From: Clostridia bacterium
GTDB taxonomy: Bacteria; Bacillota; Clostridia; Peptostreptococcales; Acidaminobacteraceae
Reading direction: 5' to 3'
Length of the DNA stretch: 64,000 nt
Assembly: GCA_018399635.1 (NCBI GenBank)
Contig: JAGYOH010000006.1
Coordinates: forward strand, 62,001 to 126,000
The notes under the pieces are model-generated. The model worked only from the letters and a program-made list of their open reading frames with translations, was not told where the DNA came from and did not search any database. Shown here in pieces: positions 32,627 through 39,818 of the stretch; position 1 is the first letter of the stretch; each line of letters opens with the position of its first letter. The translations under genes were made by a program, and so were the position numbers.

Positions 32627-33172
32627 TCACTGCCCCTTGATTTCATCGATGCCCCTGTTGGCCAGGGCGTCCACCCGGTGGTTGTAGGTGGAGATCTCCT
32701 TGAAGCGGGCATAGCTGACCGGTGGGTTGTAGGCGTTGTATTTTTCGAACCATTTTTTCATGTCGGACTCCGAGTCCTTTTTCAAGTGTCCCTTGACCCG
32801 ATGAAAGCTGACCTTGCTGAAGGATTCGACATCCCGGATCAGCCGCTTCCATAGGTCCTGGTTTTCAACGGGTTTTTTTCCCGCGGTCATCCAGTGGTTC
32901 TTTTGCCATTTTTTGTACCAGCCCTTGTTGAAGCACTCCACCAGATATGAACTGTCCGAATAGATGTCGACTTCCAGGTCTTTTTCCTTGAGGGCTTCCA
33001 GGGCTTCAATCAGAGCGGTCATTTCCATCCGGTTGTTGGTGGTGTTTTTTTGAGAGCCATAGAGTTCCCGCTCCTGGCCGTTGAATTCCAGGATGGCTCC
33101 CCAGCCGCCGAAATTCTCCTTCGACTGATTGTTCGAGCAACCGCCGTCGGTATAGATATTCACTTTTTTCAT
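32627..33172 (-). CDS. rnhA: ribonuclease HI
   Basis: This 181-residue enzyme cleaves RNA in RNA-DNA hybrids. The catalytic acids are Asp9 (IYTDGGC), Glu near residue 50 (NNRMEMTALIEAL), Asp near 72 (IYSDSSYL) and Asp near 168 (NHRVDALAN). The basic handle region WYKKWQKNHWMT is present. It is longer than E. coli RNase HI because of an insertion between the third and fourth catalytic blocks (DSESDMKKWFEKYNAYNPP), a form seen in some Clostridia. It is monocistronic and opposite to its neighbours. Confidence 0.93.
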   Translation of the reverse strand: MKKVNIYTDGGCSNNQSKENFGGWGAILEFNGQERELYGSQKNTTNNRMEMTALIEALEALKEKDLEVDIYSDSSYLVECFNKGWYKKWQKNHWMTAGKKPVENQDLWKRLIRDVESFSKVSFHRVKGHLKKDSESDMKKWFEKYNAYNPPVSYARFKEISTYNHRVDALANRGIDEIKGQ

Positions 33173-33216
33173 AAGTCACCTCGGTTGATTGGATTGAGAT
33201 ACGTGAGAATGTTTAA

Positions 33217-33236
33217 CATTTGGAGCAAAACAAATG
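33217..33236. promoter_or_regulatory. palindromic operator candidate of the mrp operon
   Basis: CATTTG-N8-CAAATG lies six bases upstream of the -35 of the mrp promoter. Fur-family and DUF134 regulators encoded at the end of the operon are candidates to bind it. Confidence 0.45.
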
Positions 33237-33242
33237 AAAGGA

Positions 33243-33270
33243 TTGACACGTTCCATGCAAGGAGTATAAT
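33243..33270 (+). promoter_or_regulatory. promoter of the mrp-nifX-like operon
   Basis: TTGACA-N16-TATAAT, both consensus hexamers, 33 bases before the mrp start. Confidence 0.8.
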
Positions 33271-33303
33271 TTTAATAGCATATGCCAATAAGGAGGAAAA
33301 ACA

Positions 33304-34122
33304 ATGACAGTCGAATTACCAACTAAAAACGTACCCTTGAAAGAAAAACCCAACAAGCATTCCAAGATTAATCATATCATAGCTGTGATGAGTGGGAAAG
33401 GCGGTGTCGGAAAATCATCCGTGGCGGCTCTGACCGCCATCGCTCTGAGAGACCAGGGATTCAGTGTCGGGATTCTGGATGCTGATATCACGGGGCCGAG
33501 CATTCCAAAGATTTTTGGCCTCGACGGCCAGCGCAGCAGTTACTCCGACAAGGGAATCCGTCCCATTGAAACCGCCCTCAAGGGCATCAAGGTCATTTCC
33601 ATCAACGTGATTCTTGAGGATGAAGAAGCGGCTGTCATCTGGAGAGCCCCCTTGATCACCCAGACCATCAAGCAGTTTTTCACCGAGGTTGAATGGGGAG
33701 AGCTGGACTACCTGGTCATCGATCTGCCGCCGGGAACCGGAGATGTTCCCCTGACCATCATGCAGTCCATTCCCCTCAACGGCATCATGATCGTCACATC
33801 ACCCCAGGACCTGGTAAGGCTGATCGTGAAGAAATCGGTGAACATGTCCAAAACCATGAGGATTCCGGTGCTGGGCATCGTCGAGAACATGGCTTACTTC
33901 AAATGTCCTGACTCGGGGATCAAGTACAATATCTTCGGAGAAGGCAAGGTTCAAAGTGCTGCTGAAGAAATGGGCCTGACCCTGATGGGACAACTGCCCA
34001 TCGACCCCGAACTGGTAAGATTGACCGATAGCGGAAGAATTGAAGAGTATCCTTCAACGAATCCGGAATTCAAAGAAATTTTTTCAGACAAGGTTCTGGA
34101 AATCATTGGAGGTATCAAATAA
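33304..34122 (+). CDS. Mrp/NBP35-type P-loop ATPase
   Basis: This 272-residue ATPase of the Mrp (ApbC/NBP35) family acts as an iron-sulfur cluster carrier in relatives. The deviant Walker A is MSGKGGVGKSS (residues 29-39), followed by DADITGPSIPKIFG, a switch region LVIDLPPGTGD, and VENMAYF. The C-terminal CxxC that bridges clusters between subunits is reduced to Cys201-Pro-Asp-Ser204 here, so the classical site has lost one ligand. It begins an operon with NifX-like and ferredoxin-MinD genes. The next gene starts at its stop. Confidence 0.88.
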   Translation: MTVELPTKNVPLKEKPNKHSKINHIIAVMSGKGGVGKSSVAALTAIALRDQGFSVGILDADITGPSIPKIFGLDGQRSSYSDKGIRPIETALKGIKVISINVILEDEEAAVIWRAPLITQTIKQFFTEVEWGELDYLVIDLPPGTGDVPLTIMQSIPLNGIMIVTSPQDLVRLIVKKSVNMSKTMRIPVLGIVENMAYFKCPDSGIKYNIFGEGKVQSAAEEMGLTLMGQLPIDPELVRLTDSGRIEEYPSTNPEFKEIFSDKVLEIIGGIK

Positions 34123-34490
34123 TGAAAATTGTTTTGACGGCCAAAGGCAAAGAATCATCTTCTCCCGTTGATGAAAGATTCGGTCGTGCGGAGTATTTCA
34201 TCCTGTACGATGATGCGGCACAAACCTACAGCGTGATCAACAATCCCGGTCAATATGAAAATTCCGGTGCCGGAGTGAAGGCTTCCCAGATTGTCATCGA
34301 TGCCGGTGCCGAGGTTGTAATCACCGGCAGTCTTGGCCCCAAGGCCTTCATGGTCCTCAGAGATGCCGGAATCAGAGGGTATCAGAATTATTCAGGAACT
34401 CTTGAAGAAATGGTTGCGGCCTTCAAGGAAGAAAAACTACAGGAACTGCTTACCCCGGGGGAAGAGGTAAAGACAAGAGGGAGATCATAG
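34122..34490 (+). CDS. NifX/NafY-type dinitrogenase cofactor-binding domain protein, copy 1
   Basis: This 122-residue protein belongs to the dinitrogenase iron-molybdenum cofactor family (NifX/NafY/C-terminal NifB), whose members bind metal clusters. Recognisable features are VDERFGRAEYFILYDDA near residue 20 and IVIDAGAEVVITGSLGPKAF near residue 57. No nif structural genes are visible, which is common for this family in Clostridia. It overlaps mrp by one base and the next gene by one base, so all are tightly coupled. Confidence 0.85.
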   Translation: MKIVLTAKGKESSSPVDERFGRAEYFILYDDAAQTYSVINNPGQYENSGAGVKASQIVIDAGAEVVITGSLGPKAFMVLRDAGIRGYQNYSGTLEEMVAAFKEEKLQELLTPGEEVKTRGRS

Positions 34491-35335
34491 TGAAAATTGC
34501 AGTACTCAGCGGAAAGGGTGGCACCGGAAAGACCACGGTGTCCACCAACCTTGCCTATGCCATGGGAATCGACTACGTGGATTTTGACGTGGAGGAACCC
34601 AACGGTCATATATTTTTGAAGCCCCGGGACTTGAAAGAGTCCGACGTGAACATCATGACCCCGGTCATCGACCAGGACCGATGCACCTTGTGCAATATCT
34701 GTGTCGAGACCTGCCAGTTCAACGCCCTGGTCAACACCGGGAAGCGAATTCTGGTTTTTGAGGATCTTTGTCACGGCTGCGGCGCCTGTTCCCTGGCCTG
34801 TCCGGAGAAAGCCATCTCGGAGTATCCCAGGAAAATCGGCGTGCTCTTCGAGGGCACCTATGAAAAAGCGGATTTTTTCAGCGGCAGAATGGCCCTGAAC
34901 GAACCCATGGCCGGCCCGATCATTTCTGAGATCAAACGAAGGATTCCCAAGGGAAGAGACCATATCGTGGACTGTTCGCCGGGAACCTCCTGTAATGTGG
35001 TCAAGGGGGTGGATGGGGCGGATTATGCCATCATGGTGACGGAGCCATCGGTTTTCGGCCTTCATGATTTGAAACTGGCGGTGGAATTGGTGGAGGAAAT
35101 GGACATTCCCATGGGCATCATCATCAATCGATCGAATGAATACGACCCTTTGATCGAGGACTACGCCAAGGATTCAAATCTGAGGATTCTGGGAAAAATC
35201 CCCTTCAGCAAGGCTGCGGCGAAAATTTATTCTGAAGGAAAGCTCCTCATCGAGGAACCGGCAATCAAGGAAATTTTTGAAGGCATCAAGAAACAGGTTT
35301 TAGAGGAGGTCGACCATGCAATTAGTCATTCTTAG
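34490..35335 (+). CDS. MinD-like ATPase with two 4Fe-4S motifs, copy 1
   Basis: This 281-residue P-loop ATPase has LSGKGGTGKTT (residues 6-16) and an inserted ferredoxin domain. Cys65, 68, 71 and 75, then Cys94, 97, 100 and 104, form two Cx2Cx2Cx3C motifs for 4Fe-4S clusters. A switch region DCSPGTSCNVV follows. Such proteins occur next to NifX-like genes in many anaerobes and are believed to handle metal clusters, but no reaction is proven. The start is GTG, overlapping the preceding stop by one base. It is paralogous to the next gene. Confidence 0.87.
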   Translation: MKIAVLSGKGGTGKTTVSTNLAYAMGIDYVDFDVEEPNGHIFLKPRDLKESDVNIMTPVIDQDRCTLCNICVETCQFNALVNTGKRILVFEDLCHGCGACSLACPEKAISEYPRKIGVLFEGTYEKADFFSGRMALNEPMAGPIISEIKRRIPKGRDHIVDCSPGTSCNVVKGVDGADYAIMVTEPSVFGLHDLKLAVELVEEMDIPMGIIINRSNEYDPLIEDYAKDSNLRILGKIPFSKAAAKIYSEGKLLIEEPAIKEIFEGIKKQVLEEVDHAISHS

Positions 35336-36188
35336 CGGCAAGGGGGGCACTGGAAAAACCACCCTGGTTTCATCCTTCGCCCACCTTTCCGGAAGGGACA
35401 CCATCAAGGTGGATTGTGACGTGGATGCTTCCAATCTCCACTTGATGTTTGAAGGAAGGGATGTCGACAAGCGACCTTTTTCAGGTTCAAAAAAAGCCAT
35501 CATCGATCCTGAGGCCTGCATCAATTGTGGCAGGTGCCAGGCGGTATGCCGCTTCGATGCCATTGAGCAGGGGGAGAAGTCCTACCAGGTCATTGAGAGA
35601 AGTTGTGAGGGATGCAATGCCTGCCGGGTGGTCTGTCCCGCGGATGCCATCAGGCTGGAAGAGGAAGATTCAGGAGAAATGATCATGACGATCCTGAAGG
35701 ATGACAGTTATCTGTCCCGGGCCAATCTCTTCCCGGGAGCCGACGGCTCGGGGAAACTCATCAGTGAGATCAGAAAGGCCTCTCTTGAACTGGAAAATGC
35801 CAGAGAAAAGCTGATCATCATCGACGGTTCGCCGGGGATAGGCTGTCCGGTCATGTCCTCCATCACCGGTGTTGAATACGGCATCATTGTCACGGAACCG
35901 ACCCAGTCGGGTTTTGAGGATTTCAAGAGGATCTACGAGGTGGCCAGGCATTTCAGAGTGAAGAGCTACGTGGTCATCAACAAATTTGACCTCAACCCGG
36001 CAATGAGTGATCAAATCGAGGAGTACTGCCGGTCGAAGGAACTGAAGGTTTTGGGAAAAATTCCCTACGATCCCGTGGTGAATCAATCAAACTTTGAGTC
36101 TAAACCCTTAGTAGTATATAATGAATCTATAGCAGGAGATGAAATCAAGAAGATTTGGGATTCAATAAAATCTGAAATGGGGGTTTAA
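35316..36188 (+). CDS. MinD-like ATPase with two 4Fe-4S motifs, copy 2
   Basis: This 290-residue paralogue of the preceding protein has LSGKGGTGKTT at the N-terminus, ferredoxin motifs CINCGRCQAVC and CEGCNACRVVC, and IIDGSPGIGCPVMSS as the switch II region. The start ATG at 35316 lies 20 bases inside the preceding gene and follows AGAGGAGG. The two copies probably form a heterodimer, as is the rule for this gene pair in anaerobes. This is inference from context. Confidence 0.87.
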   Translation: MQLVILSGKGGTGKTTLVSSFAHLSGRDTIKVDCDVDASNLHLMFEGRDVDKRPFSGSKKAIIDPEACINCGRCQAVCRFDAIEQGEKSYQVIERSCEGCNACRVVCPADAIRLEEEDSGEMIMTILKDDSYLSRANLFPGADGSGKLISEIRKASLELENAREKLIIIDGSPGIGCPVMSSITGVEYGIIVTEPTQSGFEDFKRIYEVARHFRVKSYVVINKFDLNPAMSDQIEEYCRSKELKVLGKIPYDPVVNQSNFESKPLVVYNESIAGDEIKKIWDSIKSEMGV

Positions 36189-36191
36189 TTC

Positions 36192-36554
36192 ATGATTGTT
36201 GCCATTGCGAAGGAAGGAAACGAAGTTTCAAAGCACTTTGGACATTGCAAGGGATTCGAAATACTGCGACTTGAAAACGGACTGGTTGGGGATTTTCACT
36301 ATCTTGAGAATCCGGGTCATCGTCCCGGTTATCTGCCGGAATTTTTGAAGGACCAGGGGGTCGAGGTCATCATATCGGGAGGTATGGGGGCTTCAGCCCA
36401 GGAAATGTTCCGAAGGAGCGGCATAGAGGTGGTGGTCGGTGCCGAGGGGGAGATTCTTGAAGTCATCAACAAGTATGTCAAGGGTGAACTCGAGTCGTCG
36501 GAAGAGATTTGTGAAGAGCACATGCATGCAGGAGAACATCATCACGAAAAGTGA
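36192..36554 (+). CDS. NifX/NafY-type protein with His-rich tail, copy 2
   Basis: This 120-residue member of the dinitrogenase cofactor family has VSKHFGHCKGFEIL at the N-terminus and VEVIISGGMGASAQEMFRR near residue 60. The C-terminal tail EEHMHAGEHHHEK is rich in His and probably binds metal. Shortly downstream of the second ferredoxin-MinD gene, it completes a symmetrical set of two NifX-like proteins and two ATPases. Confidence 0.85.
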   Translation: MIVAIAKEGNEVSKHFGHCKGFEILRLENGLVGDFHYLENPGHRPGYLPEFLKDQGVEVIISGGMGASAQEMFRRSGIEVVVGAEGEILEVINKYVKGELESSEEICEEHMHAGEHHHEK

Positions 36555-36566
36555 GGAAGTGAAAAT

Positions 36567-37004
36567 ATGGATCGTTTGACGGAAATCGAACTGATTCTCA
36601 AAGAAAAGAATTATAAATTGACTTTTTCAAGAAGAGAAATTCTAAAGTGTTTTCTTGAGGAAGAGAAGCATCTGAAGGCAGAGGATATTTATTATGCGGT
36701 CAAGAAAGAAGGCATAAGTCTGCCGACGGTCTACAGGAATATTGAAGTCCTCAAAAAAAACGATATCATTTCTGAGATCAGTATCAACGGGGATCGATTC
36801 TTCGAATTGAAAACCTTCAGCCGAAAGCGGGTTCATTTCCACTTCAAATGCAAGAACTGCAGCAGAATCATAGAGTACTTCGACACGGATCTGGTGGTGA
36901 ATCTGATCGACATCAAAAACGAAATTGAAAAACGGTATGACAAAAAAGTCGATAACATCGACATCGTCTTCGAGGGCACCTGCAGAGAATGTGAGGATCA
37001 ATAA
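36567..37004 (+). CDS. Fur family regulator
   Basis: This 145-residue regulator has the Fur winged helix (LTFSRREILKCFLE, SLPTVYRNIEVLKKNDII) and a metal-binding half with HFHFKCKNC and a final CREC. It is the penultimate gene of the mrp/NifX-like operon and probably links its expression to iron or another metal. It is clearly distinct from the PerR-like gene at 27222. GTGAGGAAGTG precedes the ATG. Confidence 0.88.
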   Translation: MDRLTEIELILKEKNYKLTFSRREILKCFLEEEKHLKAEDIYYAVKKEGISLPTVYRNIEVLKKNDIISEISINGDRFFELKTFSRKRVHFHFKCKNCSRIIEYFDTDLVVNLIDIKNEIEKRYDKKVDNIDIVFEGTCRECEDQ

Positions 37005-37447
37005 TGTCAAGACCGACCAAGCCCAGAAGGGTGGCGGACCTGCCCGTTTACACTCATTTCAAGCCGGCAGGAATTCCCTTCATCAAACTCAAGGAAATCG
37101 ATCTGAAAATCGAGGAACTCGAGGCCATGCGGCTCAAGGATATCGAGGAGCTCTCCCAGGAAGACTGTGCACAAAAGATGGGAATCTCAAGGCAGACCTT
37201 CCAACTGATCATTGATGAAGCCAGAAAAAAAATCGCCCAGGCCTTGATTGAAGGACTGGCCATTCGGATCGAGGGGGGCAATTACACCCTGAATCTTTGT
37301 CAGTTCGAGTGCCTGGCGTGTGGTGCAATCTACACCGGCCCTTATGAGCAACTGATCCACCAGTGTCCCTCCTGCGGCTCCTATGAATCGAGGTGCAGGG
37401 GGCAGGAGGAATTCTGTACCAATACTTGTATGAAAGCCAAAAAATAG
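37004..37447 (+). CDS. DUF134 family putative DNA-binding protein
   Basis: This 147-residue protein has the DUF134 signature: an N-terminal SRPTKPRRVADLPVYTHFKP and a sigma-70 region 4-like helix-turn-helix (LEAMRLKDIEELSQEDCA, MGISRQTFQLIIDEARKKIA). The C-terminal part carries Cys clusters (CLACGAIYTGP, CPSCGSYESRC) likely to bind zinc or an iron-sulfur cluster. The start overlaps the fur stop by one base. DUF134 genes often accompany NifX-like genes. Function is unproven, but regulation of this operon is likely. Confidence 0.85.
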   Translation: MSRPTKPRRVADLPVYTHFKPAGIPFIKLKEIDLKIEELEAMRLKDIEELSQEDCAQKMGISRQTFQLIIDEARKKIAQALIEGLAIRIEGGNYTLNLCQFECLACGAIYTGPYEQLIHQCPSCGSYESRCRGQEEFCTNTCMKAKK

Positions 37448-37448
37448 C

Positions 37449-37482
37449 AGGAGCAGGTTCTTATGAACCTGCTCCTCTTCTT
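37449..37482 (+). terminator. terminator of the mrp operon
   Basis: AGGAGCAGGTTC and GAACCTGCTCCT form a perfect 12 bp stem followed by CTTCTTTT. Confidence 0.85.
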
Positions 37483-37505
37483 TTCAAGGCGGTCGCTGGC
37501 TTGTA

Positions 37506-38723
37506 TTAAAGCTTGGCCTTGATGGCTTCCTTTGCGGGTAGTCCCTGGATCACTTCAACCACTTTTTTATCTTTGACGATGGCCACTGCCGGGAAATCCT
37601 TGATGCCGAGTCGATCGGCAATGCCTGTGGACTTGTAGACGTCCACGATATTGATTTTCGCATCGACTTCGTCATCCAGTTGCTCCATGGTGGTCAGGTA
37701 AGCTCTTGAATCGCCGTCAATCGCATTGTAGATGTAGGATACGGAGAGGTTCTCCGTGAGAATCTGCTCTTCGAAGATTTCACTCTCGGCAATGTATTTT
37801 TCAGTAGCAAAACCGGCGATGGCGCCATCACCGACAGCGGTGGCCACCTGCTTGAGGTATTTTTCAGTGACATCACCACAGGCGAAAACACCCTGGATAT
37901 TGGTTTCCATGTTTCGGGTGACATTGACATAGCCGCGATCGGTCATATCAACGATGCCCTTGAAGATATCGGTGTTGGGCAGGTAGCCGATGAACTCAAA
38001 GCAGGTATCCGCTTCGATGGGGACCAGCTCGTCGGTTTTGATGTTTTTGAGCACGACGCGGGAAAGATGATCTTCCCCCTCGAAGCGCTCGACCACACTG
38101 TTCCACACGAACTCCATTTTCGGATTGTTGAGGGCGGCTTCCTTGGCGATTTCATTGCAGTCCATGATGCCTTCATCATGAAGGACTGAAACAATGACTT
38201 TTTTAGCGAATTTGGTGAGGAAGGTGCCTTCTTCAATGGCGGCGTCTCCTGATCCGATGACGACAACCACCTTGTCGGTATTGGCAGCGGCATCACAGGT
38301 GGCACAGAAGGAGATACCCTTGTCATAAAGGAAAATGTCCTCATTCTCGGCACCCGTGGTACGAGGTCTCCCTCCGGCGGCGATGATGACCACCTTGGCT
38401 TCAAAAATGTTTCTGAAGGTTTCAACCCGTTTCACTTCGCCGTCCAGCTCCACCTTCTGCACATCGGTTCCCTTGAATTTCACGCCAAACTTTTTAGCCT
38501 GCTCCTGGAACAATTTCATCAGGCCGAGACCCGTGGTACCCTCGGGGAATCCGGGATAGTTTTCAATTTCATTGGTGTAGGTAGCAAGGCCACCCACCAG
38601 GGCTTTTTCAATCAGCAGGGTGTTGAGTCGGGCACGACCGCAATAGATACCGGCTGTCAGTCCGGCAGCACCCCCACCGATGATCACGACATCATATTGT
38701 TCTACTTTTTTTTCTCTAGGCAT
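37506..38723 (-). CDS. thioredoxin reductase-like flavoprotein with C-terminal thioredoxin-like domain
   Basis: This 405-residue protein has a TrxB-type flavoprotein (residues 8-310) with VVIIGGGAAGLTAG, the redox pair Cys140-x-x-Cys143 in SFCATCDAAA, and the NADPH fold VVVIGSGDAAIEEG. An extra ~90-residue C-terminal domain resembles thioredoxin (INIVDVYKSTGIADRLGIKDFPAVAIVKDKK, cis-Pro in DFPAV) but lacks a CxxC. The ATG at 38723 follows GGAGGAGAAG. It is the last gene of the YeeE-TusA locus on the minus strand, so reduction of a sulfur or selenium carrier is a better guess than general thioredoxin reduction. Confidence 0.88.
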   Translation of the reverse strand: MPREKKVEQYDVVIIGGGAAGLTAGIYCGRARLNTLLIEKALVGGLATYTNEIENYPGFPEGTTGLGLMKLFQEQAKKFGVKFKGTDVQKVELDGEVKRVETFRNIFEAKVVIIAAGGRPRTTGAENEDIFLYDKGISFCATCDAAANTDKVVVVIGSGDAAIEEGTFLTKFAKKVIVSVLHDEGIMDCNEIAKEAALNNPKMEFVWNSVVERFEGEDHLSRVVLKNIKTDELVPIEADTCFEFIGYLPNTDIFKGIVDMTDRGYVNVTRNMETNIQGVFACGDVTEKYLKQVATAVGDGAIAGFATEKYIAESEIFEEQILTENLSVSYIYNAIDGDSRAYLTTMEQLDDEVDAKINIVDVYKSTGIADRLGIKDFPAVAIVKDKKVVEVIQGLPAKEAIKAKL

Positions 38724-38737
38724 AGCTTCTCCTCCAT

Positions 38738-39289
38738 CTACATAAAGTATTTGACTAGCAGTTTGCTTCCGAAAAAGGCTCCGATAAAGAGGAATACGCC
38801 AAAGACCCAACCTGAAAGACTGAAGGAGGCGATTCCGCTGTAGAGAGCACCGATATTGCAACCAAAGCCCAGTCTCGCACCGTAGCCCATCATGAATCCA
38901 CCAAGGATGGCGGCGATGACCTGTTTTTTGGTTTTGATTTTTTTGATTTTGAACTCTGATGCGATCAAAGTCGCCAGAAGGGCTCCTGCGATGACGCCGA
39001 CGTTTCTGATGGATCCGCCATCATTCAGGAAGCCTTTCTCCAAAGTCGCCTGGGCGCCTGCACTGCTGAAATAGTACCACTTGTCCACGCTGCCACCGAA
39101 GGCTTCGTAAATCCAGGCACCCCAGTTGGCCAGGGGTCCGGAAACCCCCCAGGGATTGCCTGTCGAGGCCAGGGTGAAAATTTGAAAGACGGACAAGAGA
39201 ATAGCTCCAACGACATAAGGGTAGGCGGTCTTGAACCACATTTTGTAATACTTGTTGCTCTTTAAATCATCAAAGACTTTAGCACTCAC
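38738..39289 (-). CDS. YeeE/YedE family permease, half 1
   Basis: This 183-residue membrane protein of the YeeE/YedE (sulfur transport) family takes up thiosulfate in characterised homologues and is linked to selenium in others. It has four to five TM segments and the family signature GYGARLGFGCNIGALYSGI with a conserved Cys. It is only half the length of one-piece YeeE; the other half is at 39819-40532, and together they should form one pore. The GTG start at 39289 is chosen because GGGAGGTC lies at correct distance upstream. Confidence 0.85.
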   Translation of the reverse strand: MSAKVFDDLKSNKYYKMWFKTAYPYVVGAILLSVFQIFTLASTGNPWGVSGPLANWGAWIYEAFGGSVDKWYYFSSAGAQATLEKGFLNDGGSIRNVGVIAGALLATLIASEFKIKKIKTKKQVIAAILGGFMMGYGARLGFGCNIGALYSGIASFSLSGWVFGVFLFIGAFFGSKLLVKYFM

Positions 39290-39306
39290 TTTGTGACCTC
39301 CCTCAA

Positions 39307-39534
39307 TTACTTGGTTTTTTCGATGAATACTTCCCATTCTCCATCTTCAATTTCTTCAATCTCCACATTGTAGCCCTGGGCTCTTGCCCACTCGGGAACG
39401 TTTTTCATGGCACAGGAGTGGTCGATCTGTACGATCAGAAGATCCCCGATTTCCAGGTCAACCATTGCTTTTTCCGCTTTTACCAAAGGAACAGGACAAG
39501 CCTCTCCGAAACAATCCAATACAACTTCTTTCAT
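39307..39534 (-). CDS. TusA-like sulfur carrier, tandem copy 1
   Basis: This 75-residue protein of the TusA/SirA family has the CPxP motif (DCFGEACPVPLVKAE, with Cys8 and Cys13) where a persulfide is formed, and a second conserved region DHSCAMKNVPEWA. The protein is identical to the product of 39566-39793. TusA-like proteins accept sulfur brought in by YeeE permeases, and it lies between the two YeeE halves. The ATG has GAGGATC upstream. Confidence 0.92.
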   Translation of the reverse strand: MKEVVLDCFGEACPVPLVKAEKAMVDLEIGDLLIVQIDHSCAMKNVPEWARAQGYNVEIEEIEDGEWEVFIEKTK

Positions 39535-39565
39535 TTTATGATCCTCCTCTTGATTTTTATTTGAA

Positions 39566-39793
39566 TTACTTGGTTTTTTCGATGAATACTTCCCACTCAC
39601 CGTCTTCAATTTCTTCAATCTCCACATTGTAGCCCTGGGCTCTTGCCCACTCGGGAACGTTTTTCATGGCACAGGAGTGATCGATCTGTACGATCAGAAG
39701 ATCCCCGATTTCCAGGTCAACCATTGCTTTTTCCGCCTTTACCAAAGGAACAGGACAAGCCTCTCCGAAACAATCCAATACAACTTCTTTCAT
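39566..39793 (-). CDS. TusA-like sulfur carrier, tandem copy 2
   Basis: This is a 75-residue TusA-family protein, identical in sequence to the copy at 39307-39534, although the genes differ at five synonymous positions. CPVP and DHSCAM motifs are present. It is transcribed just after the larger YeeE half. Complete identity at the protein level with silent divergence suggests selection on sequence or dosage. Confidence 0.92.
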   Translation of the reverse strand: MKEVVLDCFGEACPVPLVKAEKAMVDLEIGDLLIVQIDHSCAMKNVPEWARAQGYNVEIEEIEDGEWEVFIEKTK

Positions 39794-39818
39794 TTTATAA
39801 TCCTCCTTTTAATGTTGT

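Larger units (their letters stand above)
39307..39811 (-). repeat. tandem direct repeat containing two tusA copies
   Basis: Units 39307-39552 and 39566-39811 are nearly identical. Within the 228-base coding parts I count five differences, all synonymous. Confidence 0.85.

Noticed and set aside
34122-36554. Nitrogen fixation cluster, because of NifX/NafY-like genes.
   Set aside because: No nifHDK, nifE, nifN or nifB is in the window. These small proteins are widespread in non-fixing anaerobes.
39307-39793. TusA copies as an assembly duplication.
   Set aside because: The copies differ at five coding positions and in the flanking spacers, which suggests two real genes.
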